A DNA stretch of 64,000 nucleotides from Komagataeibacter sp. FXV3 (lineage in GTDB: Bacteria; Pseudomonadota; Alphaproteobacteria; Acetobacterales; Acetobacteraceae). A program made the translations under genes and the position numbers. Positions 8,184-16,393 of the stretch are shown here, one piece after another. Where the stretch lies: NCBI RefSeq assembly GCF_015155755.1, contig NZ_VWPI01000082.1, positions 1-64,000 of the forward strand. Reading direction: 5' to 3'. A model generated the notes under the pieces. The model saw only the letters and a program-made list of their open reading frames with translations. It did not search any database and was not told the origin of the DNA. Numbering within the stretch: position 1 is the stretch's first letter; each line of letters opens with the position of its first letter.

Positions 8184-8807
8184 TCAGGTGGGTTCTACAA
8201 CGAATTTCGAAGGCGAAAGGGCAGGTTCGCCAGTTGGAACGGCCACTTCCGGTGGGGTCTGGGTCCAGTAGAACGGCCCGCCCGCAGCGTAGGTCTTGGG
8301 ATAGATGGCATCCTTGGTGATGTCGAACATCAGCGCGGATCGGTACACAACCACCTTTTCATCGGCAACACCACGGTACCATGCCGTCATGATGTCATGA
8401 ATGACGTCCTTGAACGCGGCGTCGCTATGTTCGGCAGCTTTAGCCAGTTCGCGGGCGCTGTCGAATTTGCCGCCTGCCATCAGGTCATGCAGCTTCTGTA
8501 TCTGGTCACGGCGTTCGGGCGTTGCCTTGATGATACGGGCATACAGCGCGCTGCTGATACGGTCATCCAGCACCTCGCGGTCGGTCAGGCGGCGCGAAAG
8601 CGCAAGGAACAGCGGTGCGACCGCATCCTGCGCCTCCGCATCAGGGGTGGCGGCAATGCCCCGGCCCGCGCCAAACACTACGGCAGCGGCCCCCATCGCA
8701 CCCAGCAGCATGTCACGACGCGACATGCGCAATGCGCGGTTCATCCGCATGGCATTGGGGGTGGACAGGTGGATACTGGTGGGAAAACTGGGCTGGTCTG
8801 CAGCCAT
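8184..8807 (-). CDS. Tat-exported small subunit of membrane-bound dehydrogenase (gluconate 2-dehydrogenase subunit 3 type)
   Basis: About 207 residues from the ATG at 8807, preceded by AGAGG. A twin-arginine signal (SRRDMLLGAMGAAAVVFGAG) lies around residues 28-47, after a rather long N-terminal tail, as is usual for these subunits. The rest is helical with FYWTQTPPEVAVPTGEPALSP near the C-terminus. In characterised homologues this subunit helps fold and export the flavoprotein by Tat. It is 17 bp upstream of the large-subunit gene and first in the operon. An upstream ATG at 8861 is possible but has no good ribosome binding site. Confidence 0.88.
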   Translation of the reverse strand: MAADQPSFPTSIHLSTPNAMRMNRALRMSRRDMLLGAMGAAAVVFGAGRGIAATPDAEAQDAVAPLFLALSRRLTDREVLDDRISSALYARIIKATPERRDQIQKLHDLMAGGKFDSARELAKAAEHSDAAFKDVIHDIMTAWYRGVADEKVVVYRSALMFDITKDAIYPKTYAAGGPFYWTQTPPEVAVPTGEPALSPSKFVVEPT

Positions 8808-9424
8808 CTGGCGTCGCCTCTCATGCATGTTGGTCCAGCAGGAATGCCGGAAAACAGGCATGACCGTGCGGGATGCAATAATGCCATCACCGATACCGCC
8901 ACTTACGCCGGGTCTGCAACCTTTTATACTCCCATATTAACGTATAGCAGATTCACGTTCAGCGAGTAAAAGCGGCAAAACCGTTATACAGACATGTTTT
9001 GTAAAGACATCTGCCCCATTAATATGCCACGCATTGCAAAGTCGGTCACATATCATTTATGCCATCCCATGCAGGACGCCACCGGGGCGGAAACAATACC
9101 CGACAGAACATGAAAAACATGCATATGCCCTGCATCATTACTTGTCCGCGACAAGATAACCACATCCAGACGATATGAACTGCCATGTATTGCCATACCT
9201 GTATCATTTATTCATTCAGGAACCGGCAATATATGAAGCTTTTCAGGCAACGGGCGTTCATCTTCCGGAACAAGACCCTGCCCTGTCCCGATAATACAGG
9301 TCCGTGACACGGATATTCCCTACCGGATACCCACACGCCCCCAGGGTCAATGACATTGCAAATCCCATTGCACTGCACATGATCTTCTCCGACTGTTGTC
9401 ACACAACAGGCCGGAACGGGATTC
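8808..9424. promoter_or_regulatory. Divergent intergenic region between dehydrogenase operon and glpQ
   Basis: 617 bp without a supported gene, richer in A/T than its neighbours, and it must hold the promoters of both divergent units. Two palindromes stand out: CTTGTC-CGC-GACAAG at 9141-9155 and CTGTTGT-CAC-ACAACAG at 9393-9409. The second ends 15 nt before the glpQ ATG. Either could be an operator, and the second could also fold in the mRNA leader. Confidence 0.45.
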
Positions 9425-10528
9425 ATGCTGACACGCAGACTGATCATGACAGGCGCCCTGTCGGGCATGGCGGCCATGACAGCACGCCGGGCTTTCGCCG
9501 CCCCGTCACTGGCACCCCTGCCCTGCGTCATGGCGCATCGTGGCGCGTCCGCCCTGCGGCCCGAACACACGCTGGCCGCCTATGCCAGGGCAATCGCGGA
9601 TGGCGCGGATTATATCGAACCCGACCTTGTACCCACAAAGGACGGCGTGCTGGTCGCCCGCCATGAAAGCCATATTACCGGCACCACGGATGTGGCCAGC
9701 CACCCGGAATTCGCCATGCGCCGACGCACACAGACCATTGACGGCGTGAGCGAAACCGGATGGTTCACCACGGATTTCACACTGGCCGAACTCAAGACCC
9801 TGCGCGCGCGTGAACGTCTGCCCGACATACGCGCGGCCAACACGCGCTATGACGGGCATTTTGATATTCCGACCTTCGAGGAAATCATCGATTTCGTTGC
9901 AGCCGAAGCCGCAACCCGCGGACGCATGATCGGGCTGATCCCCGAAATCAAGAACGCCACGCATTTCCACCAGCTTGGCTTTGTACCGGAGGAGACGTTC
10001 CTGCACACCATCGGGGCGCACGAATATACCCGCTACTGCCCGCTGGAGGTCCAGTCCTTTGAAATCAGCCCCCTGCGCCTGCTGCACGGGCGGGTGCAGG
10101 CAATCAACACGCAGGCGCGCCTGATGCTGCTGATGGGCGAACGCACCGAACATGTTCCCGACACGGTGGGTACCGCCAGTCCCGTCACCTTTGGCGATCT
10201 CATGACCGCTGAGGGTTTACGCCGCGTGCGGGATTATGCGGATGTGATCGGTCCGTCCAATGCGGACATCATACCGCGTGACGCAACCGGCGCATGGCGG
10301 GCACCAACATCGCTGATAGATGATGCGCACCGTGCGGGCCTGCTGGTGCATTCCTATACCTTCCGGCCCGAAAACCACTTCCTGCCCACCCACCTGCGCA
10401 ATGACGCAGGCGACACTGCACGTAACCCGCAGGGATCCATCGCGGAAATCCGGCATTATCTGGATATGGGGCTGGATGGCTTCTTTACCGATGATCCCGC
10501 CATTGGCCGCCTTGCCCTGCGCGGCTAG
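9425..10528 (+). CDS. glpQ: Periplasmic glycerophosphodiester phosphodiesterase
   Basis: A product of 367 residues that hydrolyses glycerophosphodiesters to glycerol 3-phosphate and an alcohol. A signal peptide (residues 1-25, ending in RRAFA) points to the periplasm. Catalytic motifs are HRGASALRPEHT and the metal-binding ADYIEPDLVPTKDG, with a late GLDGFFTDDP typical of GlpQ-type GDPD enzymes. The length matches GlpQ rather than cytosolic UgpQ. The gene is convergent with the FTR1 gene, only 9 bp apart. A perfect 7-3-7 palindrome lies just upstream. Confidence 0.93.
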   Translation: MLTRRLIMTGALSGMAAMTARRAFAAPSLAPLPCVMAHRGASALRPEHTLAAYARAIADGADYIEPDLVPTKDGVLVARHESHITGTTDVASHPEFAMRRRTQTIDGVSETGWFTTDFTLAELKTLRARERLPDIRAANTRYDGHFDIPTFEEIIDFVAAEAATRGRMIGLIPEIKNATHFHQLGFVPEETFLHTIGAHEYTRYCPLEVQSFEISPLRLLHGRVQAINTQARLMLLMGERTEHVPDTVGTASPVTFGDLMTAEGLRRVRDYADVIGPSNADIIPRDATGAWRAPTSLIDDAHRAGLLVHSYTFRPENHFLPTHLRNDAGDTARNPQGSIAEIRHYLDMGLDGFFTDDPAIGRLALRG

Positions 10529-10537
10529 GGCCACCCG

Positions 10538-11356
10538 TCAGGCACGGGCGGCAGGCCGCCCGCGCACAAGGCGGGTCGCGATGATCATGGCCGCCAGCGT
10601 CACTGCCCATGTGATGACCTGCACCCCCATGGGCCGGTCGGAATAACCCAGTAGCGCCTTGGCCGCACGCCCGACCATGCTGCCATCGGACAGCAGCCAT
10701 GATGTATCCCATACCTCGTAGCCAAGCGCGGGGATCAGGTCATCCCCCGCCAGCAGGCCCGCCGCCTGGCTGGCCATGCCCGCCGCCAGAAAGGCAATCA
10801 GCAGTCCCGTCACACTGAACAGCCGGCTGAGTGGAATGACGATCAGCCCCCGGTACAACAGCCACGACAGCGCCGCCCCCGCCGCAATGCCCAGCGCGCC
10901 CCCGGTCAGCATGGCCACCGGTCCGGAATGGGTCGAGACCGCGATGCCGTAAAGGAACAGCACGACCTCCACCCCTTCGCGCAGCACGGCCACGGCGACA
11001 ACGACGGACATGGCGGCCAGCGAGCGTTCACCGGACACGACCTCCGCCCCCAGCGTCTTCATCTCCCCCGCCATTTCGCGTCCGTGGCGGGTCATCCACA
11101 CCGTATGCCAGCCCAGCATCAGCACCGCGATACACAGGATGGTGGCGGAAAACACGTCCTGCCCATTGCCCGACAGGGCCGCGGACAGGCTGCCCGCGAA
11201 TACGGCCACGATCGCAGCCCCCGCCACACCCGCGGCAATGCCACCGGCAACCCAGCGCCCGCGCCCGGGAATGCCCTGTGTCGCCGCCAGCACGATACCC
11301 ACGATCAGTCCCGCTTCCATGACTTCACGAAAGACGATCAGCAGACTTCCCAGCAT
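10538..11356 (-). CDS. FTR1-family high-affinity iron permease
   Basis: A product of 272 residues with about seven hydrophobic segments and both REXXE iron-handling motifs: REVME at 10-14 and REGVE at 126-130. This is the Ftr1/EfeU permease family, which moves iron across the cytoplasmic membrane. It starts 2 bp after the stop of the cupredoxin gene, so the two are an operon. Neither the DyP peroxidase EfeB nor the EfeO peptidase-like domain is encoded here, so this resembles reduced permease plus cupredoxin systems. Confidence 0.92.
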   Translation of the reverse strand: MLGSLLIVFREVMEAGLIVGIVLAATQGIPGRGRWVAGGIAAGVAGAAIVAVFAGSLSAALSGNGQDVFSATILCIAVLMLGWHTVWMTRHGREMAGEMKTLGAEVVSGERSLAAMSVVVAVAVLREGVEVVLFLYGIAVSTHSGPVAMLTGGALGIAAGAALSWLLYRGLIVIPLSRLFSVTGLLIAFLAAGMASQAAGLLAGDDLIPALGYEVWDTSWLLSDGSMVGRAAKALLGYSDRPMGVQVITWAVTLAAMIIATRLVRGRPAARA

Positions 11357-11358
11357 TC

Positions 11359-11700
11359 TCAGGGCTCCTGTGTCACGGTGACGGTGCCCGTCGCCTGATC
11401 GGGGTGATAGTCATCAAAGAATTTGTAGGTGCCGGGGTGTAATGGCCCCGCATGGACGGTGATCGTGCCGCCGGAGACCACGATCTTCTCGAATTTCAGG
11501 TCGTAGCTTTCGAATTCATCCGTCGTGTCATCATGGTTGTCCAGCATGATCAGGAAACGCTGCCCCGCCGGGACCGTAATGTGATCAGGGGTGAAATGGT
11601 GGTCCTTTACCTCCAGGTGTACGGGATCCATCGCCCTTGCCGTCGGTGCAAGCATGAGTACCGCAAGCCCGGCACATGACAGAACGCTTAGATAACGCAT
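11359..11700 (-). CDS. Secreted cupredoxin-like protein paired with FTR1
   Basis: A product of 113 residues: signal peptide (MRYLSVLSCAGLAVLMLAPTARA by position 23) and one small beta-sandwich domain resembling the EfeO cupredoxin domain (HFTPDHITVPAGQRFLIMLDN, GTYKFFDDYHPDQATGTVTV). No cysteine is present at the usual type-1 copper position, so classical blue-copper binding is unlikely. Acidic and His residues could bind iron or copper. The ATG at 11700 has GGGAG upstream; an in-frame ATG at 11715 would add five residues. Confidence 0.82.
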   Translation of the reverse strand: MRYLSVLSCAGLAVLMLAPTARAMDPVHLEVKDHHFTPDHITVPAGQRFLIMLDNHDDTTDEFESYDLKFEKIVVSGGTITVHAGPLHPGTYKFFDDYHPDQATGTVTVTQEP

Positions 11701-11825
11701 ACGGCACACTCCCATAACGCGCGCATGTTATGCGATTTATTATCACTGTCAATTACACCGCTACCCGAACGCCACCATGCAGGTTCCGGAAATACAGATC
11801 ATGCATAAGAAATATGTGCGTCCTT

Positions 11826-11850
11826 AAAGATGCGTATCGTTGACATCTTT
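11826..11850 (+). promoter_or_regulatory. NsrR-type operator 1 upstream of hmp
   Basis: Inverted arms AAAGATG (11826-11832) and CATCTTT (11844-11850) with an 11-nt spacer. This matches the known NsrR pattern AAGATG-N11-CATCTT. It lies 34 bp upstream of operator 2. Confidence 0.75.
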
Positions 11851-11859
11851 TTGATGGGC

Positions 11860-11890
11860 TTTAAAGATGTGGATATTAAACATCTTTAAA
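11860..11890 (+). promoter_or_regulatory. NsrR-type operator 2 upstream of hmp
   Basis: A perfect 10-bp inverted repeat, TTTAAAGATG (11860-11869) and CATCTTTAAA (11881-11890), with an 11-nt spacer. It ends 11 nt before the hmp ATG, so a bound repressor would cover the transcription or translation start. The NsrR-like gene at 2544 is the obvious candidate regulator. Confidence 0.82.
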
Positions 11891-11901
11891 GGATCCCGAA
11901 C

Positions 11902-13110
11902 ATGGCATCACCTCTGGATGACAGGACCCGCAGCATCATCAAGGCCTGCGTGCCCGCGCTGGAAGCACACGGCCTGGCGATCACGACGGAAATGTACCGC
12001 CGCCTGCTGGCCAATCCGGACATTCGTGACCTGTTCAACATTTCGCACCAGAAGGATGGGGAACAGCCAAGGGCGCTGGCACTTGCGGTGCTGGCCTATG
12101 CCCGCAACATCGACAACCTTGGCGCCATGGCCGGTGCGGTCGAACGCATTGCGGAAAAGCATGTCGGGCTGAACATCCTGCCTGAACACTACCCCTATGT
12201 TGCCGATGCCCTGCTGGGCGCCATCGCCCACGTGCTGGGGGATGCGGCAACACCCGATATCATGGATGCGTGGGACAAGGCCTACTGGTTCCTGGCTGAA
12301 ATCCTGATCGGGCGGGAAGAACAGATTTACGTGGCCCATGCCGCGGCCCCCGGTGGCTGGGTTGGCTGGCGTCCCTTCCGTGTCAGCCGCCGCACGGTGG
12401 AAAGTGAGACCGTTACCTCCTTCGAACTGGCGCCCGTCGATGGCAAGCCCGTCATGCGCCATGTGCCGGGACAGTATCTCAGCTTCCACCTCGACGTGCC
12501 GGGATATGGCTCGGAACGACGCAATTACAGCATTTCCTCCGCCCCCGGTTCACATGCCTACCGCATCAGCGTCCGCCGTATCGACAATGGCGTGGTATCC
12601 GACTGGCTGCATGACAGCGTGCAAGAGGGCACGGTGCTGCAGGTTTCCGCACCGGCGGGTGATTTCACGCTGGGCAACCCGACCTCCGCACCCATCGTAT
12701 TCCTCAGCGCGGGTTCTGGCCTGACGCCATTCATTTCCATGCTGGGCGCGCTGGATGCGGCTGCGGCCACGGGCGTGCGTTACATCCACACCACCCGTAC
12801 GCCCGCAACGGAAGCCTTTGGCCCCTATATCCGCGACCTTGCTGCAAAGGGCATGCTGCGCGCCGACCTGTTCTACAGCCGCGCAACACCGCTGCCGGCG
12901 CAGGACGTCACGGGCGTCACCACCCGTGCAGGCCGCATGACACAACCATGGCTTGCGCAGGAAATCGACCGGGCCGCAACCTATTATATCTGCGGTCCCG
13001 ACGGCTTCATGCGTGATACCATCGCCACGCTGAAGGCAGGTGGCGTGCCCGAAAGTCAGATCCGTTTCGAATTCTTCGGTTCGGCGGCGGATGCGGCATT
13101 GGTGGGGTAA
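11902..13110 (+). CDS. hmp: Flavohemoglobin, nitric oxide dioxygenase
   Basis: A product of 402 residues: an N-terminal globin domain (about 1-140) with proximal heme ligand His87 in EKHVGL, an FAD domain with RRNYSISSAP, and an NAD(P)H domain with LSAGSGLTPFISML and YYICGPDGFM. It converts NO and O2 to nitrate in the cytoplasm. Length and domain order match E. coli Hmp. Two NsrR-like operators precede it, giving a coherent NO response. The next gene (DUF488) starts 2 bp after its stop. Confidence 0.96.
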   Translation: MASPLDDRTRSIIKACVPALEAHGLAITTEMYRRLLANPDIRDLFNISHQKDGEQPRALALAVLAYARNIDNLGAMAGAVERIAEKHVGLNILPEHYPYVADALLGAIAHVLGDAATPDIMDAWDKAYWFLAEILIGREEQIYVAHAAAPGGWVGWRPFRVSRRTVESETVTSFELAPVDGKPVMRHVPGQYLSFHLDVPGYGSERRNYSISSAPGSHAYRISVRRIDNGVVSDWLHDSVQEGTVLQVSAPAGDFTLGNPTSAPIVFLSAGSGLTPFISMLGALDAAAATGVRYIHTTRTPATEAFGPYIRDLAAKGMLRADLFYSRATPLPAQDVTGVTTRAGRMTQPWLAQEIDRAATYYICGPDGFMRDTIATLKAGGVPESQIRFEFFGSAADAALVG

Positions 13111-13112
13111 GC

Positions 13113-13481
13113 ATGGCGCACACCATCCATGTCAGGCGGGTTTACGACCCGCCACGACCCGATGACGGCCACCGCGTGCTGGTGGACCGGCTGTGGCCCC
13201 GCGGGGTCAGCAGACAGCGCGCCGACCTGACGCTGTGGCTGAAGGACATTGCCCCCAGTACTGCCCTGCGACAATGGTTCGGCCATGACCCGTCCCGGTG
13301 GGACGGGTTCCAGGAACGCTATATCGCGGAACTGCGGGCCAATCCCCAACCGGTGCAGCAGTTGCTGGACATGGCGCGCGCTGGCCCCCTGACCCTGCTG
13401 TATGGTGCGCATGACACGCAGCATAACGAGGCGGTTGTGCTGGCCGCCTGCCTGCATCGCCTGCTTGACCACGCAGCCTGA
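13113..13481 (+). CDS. DUF488 family protein (YeaO-like)
   Basis: A product of 122 residues of the DUF488 family: VRRVYDPPRPDDGHRVLVDR, the LWPRGVSR motif, WLKDIAPSTALRQWFGHDP, and a late LLYGAHDTQHNEAVVL. The function of the family is unknown. It is translationally close to hmp (2-bp gap) and shares its promoter and NsrR operators, so it should be induced by NO. GAP-type Rossmann-like folds have been suggested for the family but I see no catalytic signature. Confidence 0.88.
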   Translation: MAHTIHVRRVYDPPRPDDGHRVLVDRLWPRGVSRQRADLTLWLKDIAPSTALRQWFGHDPSRWDGFQERYIAELRANPQPVQQLLDMARAGPLTLLYGAHDTQHNEAVVLAACLHRLLDHAA

Positions 13482-13518
13482 ACGATCCCGCCATGTCCCG
13501 TTTCCCCATGACAGAAGG

Positions 13519-13562
13519 CCTGTCTCCCGACCCGACCGGTCGCGGGGATATGCCTTTTTTTT
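13519..13562 (+). terminator. Rho-independent terminator-like hairpin after hmp-DUF488
   Basis: An outer AAGGC...GCCTT pairing encloses a CCCGACC/GGTCGCGGG stem with a bulge, and is followed directly by a run of eight T at about 13554-13561. Its place 40 nt after the DUF488 stop fits the end of the hmp operon. Confidence 0.65.
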
Positions 13563-13731
13563 CGTGTGCATATGCCCTGCCGTCACGTGATGGCAGGGGA
13601 ACCAAAGCCGTGGACGCCCCTTAGCAGAACATTGGCATGCCCTGACCGGCACATCATTCCTGTTCCACTGGTCGTCCATCACGACGGTCCTGTCGGGCGG
13701 GGCCGCCTGCCAAATGGAAGGACCGCGTATC

Positions 13732-14427
13732 ATGATTACCGTGCATCATCTGGACAATTCACGTTCACAACGGATCCTGTGGCTGCTGGAGGAACTGGAA
13801 ATCCCCTACGAGATCCGGTTTTACAAACGCGACCCCAAGACCATGATGGCCCCCAAATCCCTGCGCACCATCCACCCGCTGGGCAAGGCCCCGGTCATAA
13901 CGGATACGGATGGCAACGTAACCCTGGCGGAAAGCGGGGCGATCATCGAATACATCATTGATAAATACGGTAATGGCCGACTGGCGCCCGCGCGGGACAC
14001 GCCGGAATACACCCGCTTCATATACTGGCTGCATTATGCGGAAGGCTCCGCCATGCCGCCGCTGCTGCTCAAGCTGATATTCGCGCTGCTGCCCAGGCGC
14101 GCGCCCATGCCGCTGCGTCCCTTCGCTTTCCTGATCGCCTGCGGGGCGCAGTCACGGTTCATCAATCCGCAGGTCAAGCTGCACATGGATTACTGGGAAC
14201 GCAGCTTGTCTGAAAATGAATGGTTTGTGGGCAATGACCTTACCGCAGCCGACATCCAGATGAGCTTCCCGCTTGAGACCGCCGCCGCACGCGCCGGGGC
14301 CACCGATAACCGGCCCCATGTGGGGTCATTCCTGCGCCGCATCCATGACCGTCCCGCCTACCAGCGCGCCGTGCTGCGGGGCGGGAAATATGCCTATGCC
14401 AATGCCGGGAGCAGTCCCGCGTCCTGA
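13732..14427 (+). CDS. Glutathione S-transferase family protein
   Basis: A product of 231 residues. The N-terminal thioredoxin-like domain has NSRSQRILWLLEELEIPYE, the cis-proline region HPLGKAPVI, and the glutathione-contacting ESGAIIEYI. A helical C-terminal domain has LTAADIQMSFPLE, the usual N-capping segment. It likely conjugates or reduces electrophiles with glutathione; the substrate is unknown. The ATG at 13732 is preceded by GGAAGG; an earlier in-frame ATG at 13714 overlaps that ribosome binding site. Confidence 0.88.
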   Translation: MITVHHLDNSRSQRILWLLEELEIPYEIRFYKRDPKTMMAPKSLRTIHPLGKAPVITDTDGNVTLAESGAIIEYIIDKYGNGRLAPARDTPEYTRFIYWLHYAEGSAMPPLLLKLIFALLPRRAPMPLRPFAFLIACGAQSRFINPQVKLHMDYWERSLSENEWFVGNDLTAADIQMSFPLETAAARAGATDNRPHVGSFLRRIHDRPAYQRAVLRGGKYAYANAGSSPAS

Positions 14428-14458
14428 CATGCCCAAGGCGGCATGATACGAATTGGTG

Positions 14459-14625
14459 CAGGGACTGTCTGAAACAGACAGATCATGGCAGCAGCTGAGA
14501 TCAAAAGCGGCTTTTGGTGAAACTTTTTGGAAAAAAGCTTCAGGGAACGCCGCCTTTTTGAAAAAAGGCGGTGCCCGGAAACTTTTATTATTTTATCAAT
14601 GATTTGTTTCAAAACGGTCTTTCAG
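14459..14625 (+). repeat. Dispersed hairpin element, copy B (full length)
   Basis: Left end GGGACTGTCTGAAAC and right end, in reverse complement, GAAAGACCGTTTTGAAAC form degenerate terminal inverted repeats. Inside are an AAGCTT-containing stem and a strong GCCGCCTTTTT/AAAAAAGGCGG hairpin (about 14549-14571), then ACTTTTATTATTTTATCA. It lies after the glutathione transferase gene and before the ABC-F gene. It makes up most of the 273-bp gap; the remaining 75 bp should carry the promoter of the ABC-F gene. Confidence 0.75.
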
Positions 14626-14700
14626 TGCCGGTTGGGCCATGGTTTACGCTCCGTGCGCGTTCGTATTAAGTGCGCGGGCATTCCATCCGCCTGAGGTTCC

Positions 14701-16323
14701 ATGATTCGCCTAGACAACATCACCAAGCATAATGGCCAGCGTCTGGTCTTCATCGAAGCCTCGGCCGCCCTGCAGAAGGGGGAGAAGATCGGTCTGGTCG
14801 GCCCCAACGGGGCGGGCAAGACCACCCTGTTCCGCATGATTACGGGACAGGACGAGCCTGATGAGGGCAATATCCTGATCGATCGCGGGGCCACCATCGG
14901 TTTTTTCAGTCAGGACGTGGGCGAAATGGCCGGACGCAGCGCGGTGGCCGAAGTCATGGATGGCGCGGGCGCGGTGTCCGAAATCGCGGCCGAACTGTCG
15001 GCGCTGGAAGCCGCCATGGCCGATCCCGAACAGATGGACCAGCTTGACAGCATCCTTGAACGCTTTGGCGAGGTGCAGGCCCGTTTTGAAGAACTGGGCG
15101 GTTACGCGCTGGACAGCAAGGCGCGCGAGGTGCTGCACGGCCTTGGTTTCAGTCAGGAGATGATGGATGGTGACGTGGGGCGGCTTTCGGGCGGGTGGAA
15201 AATGCGCGTGGCCCTTGCGCGCATCCTGCTCATGCGCCCCGATGTCATGCTGCTGGATGAACCGAGCAACCATCTCGACCTTGAAAGCCTGATCTGGCTG
15301 GAACAGTTTCTGGCGGGCTATGATGGCGCACTGCTCATGACATCGCATGACCGGGCTTTCATGAACCGCGTCATCAACAAGGTGATCGAGATTGATGGCG
15401 GCAGCCTGACCAGCTTTTCCGGTGATTACGAATTTTATGAACAGCAGCGCGCCCAGAACGAAAAGCAGCAGCAGGCCCAGTTCGACCGCCAGCAGGCGGC
15501 GCTGGCCAAGGAAATCAGTTTCATCGAACGCTTCAAGGCCCGCGCCTCCCACGCGGCACAGGTTCAGAGCCGTGTAAAGAAACTGGAAAAGATTGACCGC
15601 GTCGAACCACCCAAGCGGCGGCAGGCGCTAAGTTTCGATTTTCCGCCCGCACCCCGGTCGGGCGAGGACGTGGTCAAGCTGCGTGGCGTGGACAAGCAGT
15701 ATGGCGAACGCGTCATCTACCACGACCTTGACCTGCTGGTGCGGCGCAAGGAGCGGTGCTGCATCCTTGGCGTCAACGGCGCGGGCAAGTCCACGCTGCT
15801 CAAGCTGGTGACGGGCACGACACAGCCCGATGCGGGCACGGTCACACTGGGGGGCAGCGTGAAAATGGGCTATTTCGCCCAGCACGCCATGGACCTGCTG
15901 GATGAAAGCCGCACGGTGTTCGAGACACTGGATGACGCCTTTCCACTGGCCAGTCAGGGATCACTGCGCGCCCTTGCGGGCAGCTTCGGCTTTTCTGGCG
16001 ATGAGGTGGACAAAAGCTGCCGCGTGCTGTCGGGCGGGGAAAAGGCCCGGCTGGTCATGGCGCTGATGCTGTTTGACCCACCCAATTTCCTGGTGCTGGA
16101 TGAACCGACCAACCATCTGGACATCGCAACCAAGGAAATGCTCATCAACGCGCTGGCCCAGTACGAGGGTACGATGCTGTTCGTATCGCATGACCGGCAT
16201 TTCCTGTCCGCGCTGTCCAACCGGGTACTGGAACTGACACCGGACGGTATCCACCAGTATGATGGCGGTTACAGCGAATATGTCGCCCGCACCGGACAGG
16301 AAGCGCCGGGACTGCATGCCTGA
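14701..16323 (+). CDS. ABC-F family ATPase (duplicated ATP-binding cassettes)
   Basis: A product of 540 residues with two complete ABC domains and no membrane segments. Walker A sequences are GPNGAGKTT (near 34-42) and GVNGAGKST (near 359); signatures are LSGGWKMRVALAR and LSGGEKARLVMAL; Walker B are LLDEPSNHLD and VLDEPTNHLD. A charged linker with repeated Gln (about 245-310) joins them. This is the ABC-F translation-factor family (YbiT/EttA/Uup-like), which acts on ribosomes. The exact subfamily cannot be fixed by eye, though YbiT-like is the best guess. Confidence 0.92.
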   Translation: MIRLDNITKHNGQRLVFIEASAALQKGEKIGLVGPNGAGKTTLFRMITGQDEPDEGNILIDRGATIGFFSQDVGEMAGRSAVAEVMDGAGAVSEIAAELSALEAAMADPEQMDQLDSILERFGEVQARFEELGGYALDSKAREVLHGLGFSQEMMDGDVGRLSGGWKMRVALARILLMRPDVMLLDEPSNHLDLESLIWLEQFLAGYDGALLMTSHDRAFMNRVINKVIEIDGGSLTSFSGDYEFYEQQRAQNEKQQQAQFDRQQAALAKEISFIERFKARASHAAQVQSRVKKLEKIDRVEPPKRRQALSFDFPPAPRSGEDVVKLRGVDKQYGERVIYHDLDLLVRRKERCCILGVNGAGKSTLLKLVTGTTQPDAGTVTLGGSVKMGYFAQHAMDLLDESRTVFETLDDAFPLASQGSLRALAGSFGFSGDEVDKSCRVLSGGEKARLVMALMLFDPPNFLVLDEPTNHLDIATKEMLINALAQYEGTMLFVSHDRHFLSALSNRVLELTPDGIHQYDGGYSEYVARTGQEAPGLHA

Positions 16324-16344
16324 TCGCGGGCACGTCACTTGAAA

Positions 16345-16361
16345 ATACCATAGGGGGGTAT
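16345..16361 (+). promoter_or_regulatory. CsoR-type copper operator upstream of copA
   Basis: ATACCATAGGGGGGTAT is a 17-bp G-rich pseudo-palindrome like known CsoR operators (TACC...GGGGGTA core). It lies 33 bp before the copA ATG, beside a TTGAAA -35-like hexamer (16339-16344). The CsoR-like gene directly downstream of copA supports the reading. Confidence 0.65.
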
Positions 16362-16393
16362 AAATCAGGGTTAATACGCGAAGGAGTGCCGCC

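Noticed and set aside
6655-8271. 538-codon open frame opposite the flavoprotein subunit
   Set aside because: The minus-strand frame has FAD and GMC motifs; the plus-strand frame has none and runs through the intergenic spacing of the operon.
5154-8807. Assignment of the dehydrogenase operon as fructose dehydrogenase
   Set aside because: Gene order is small-large-cytochrome, whereas fructose dehydrogenase operons are usually small-cytochrome-large; the substrate is left open with gluconate preferred.
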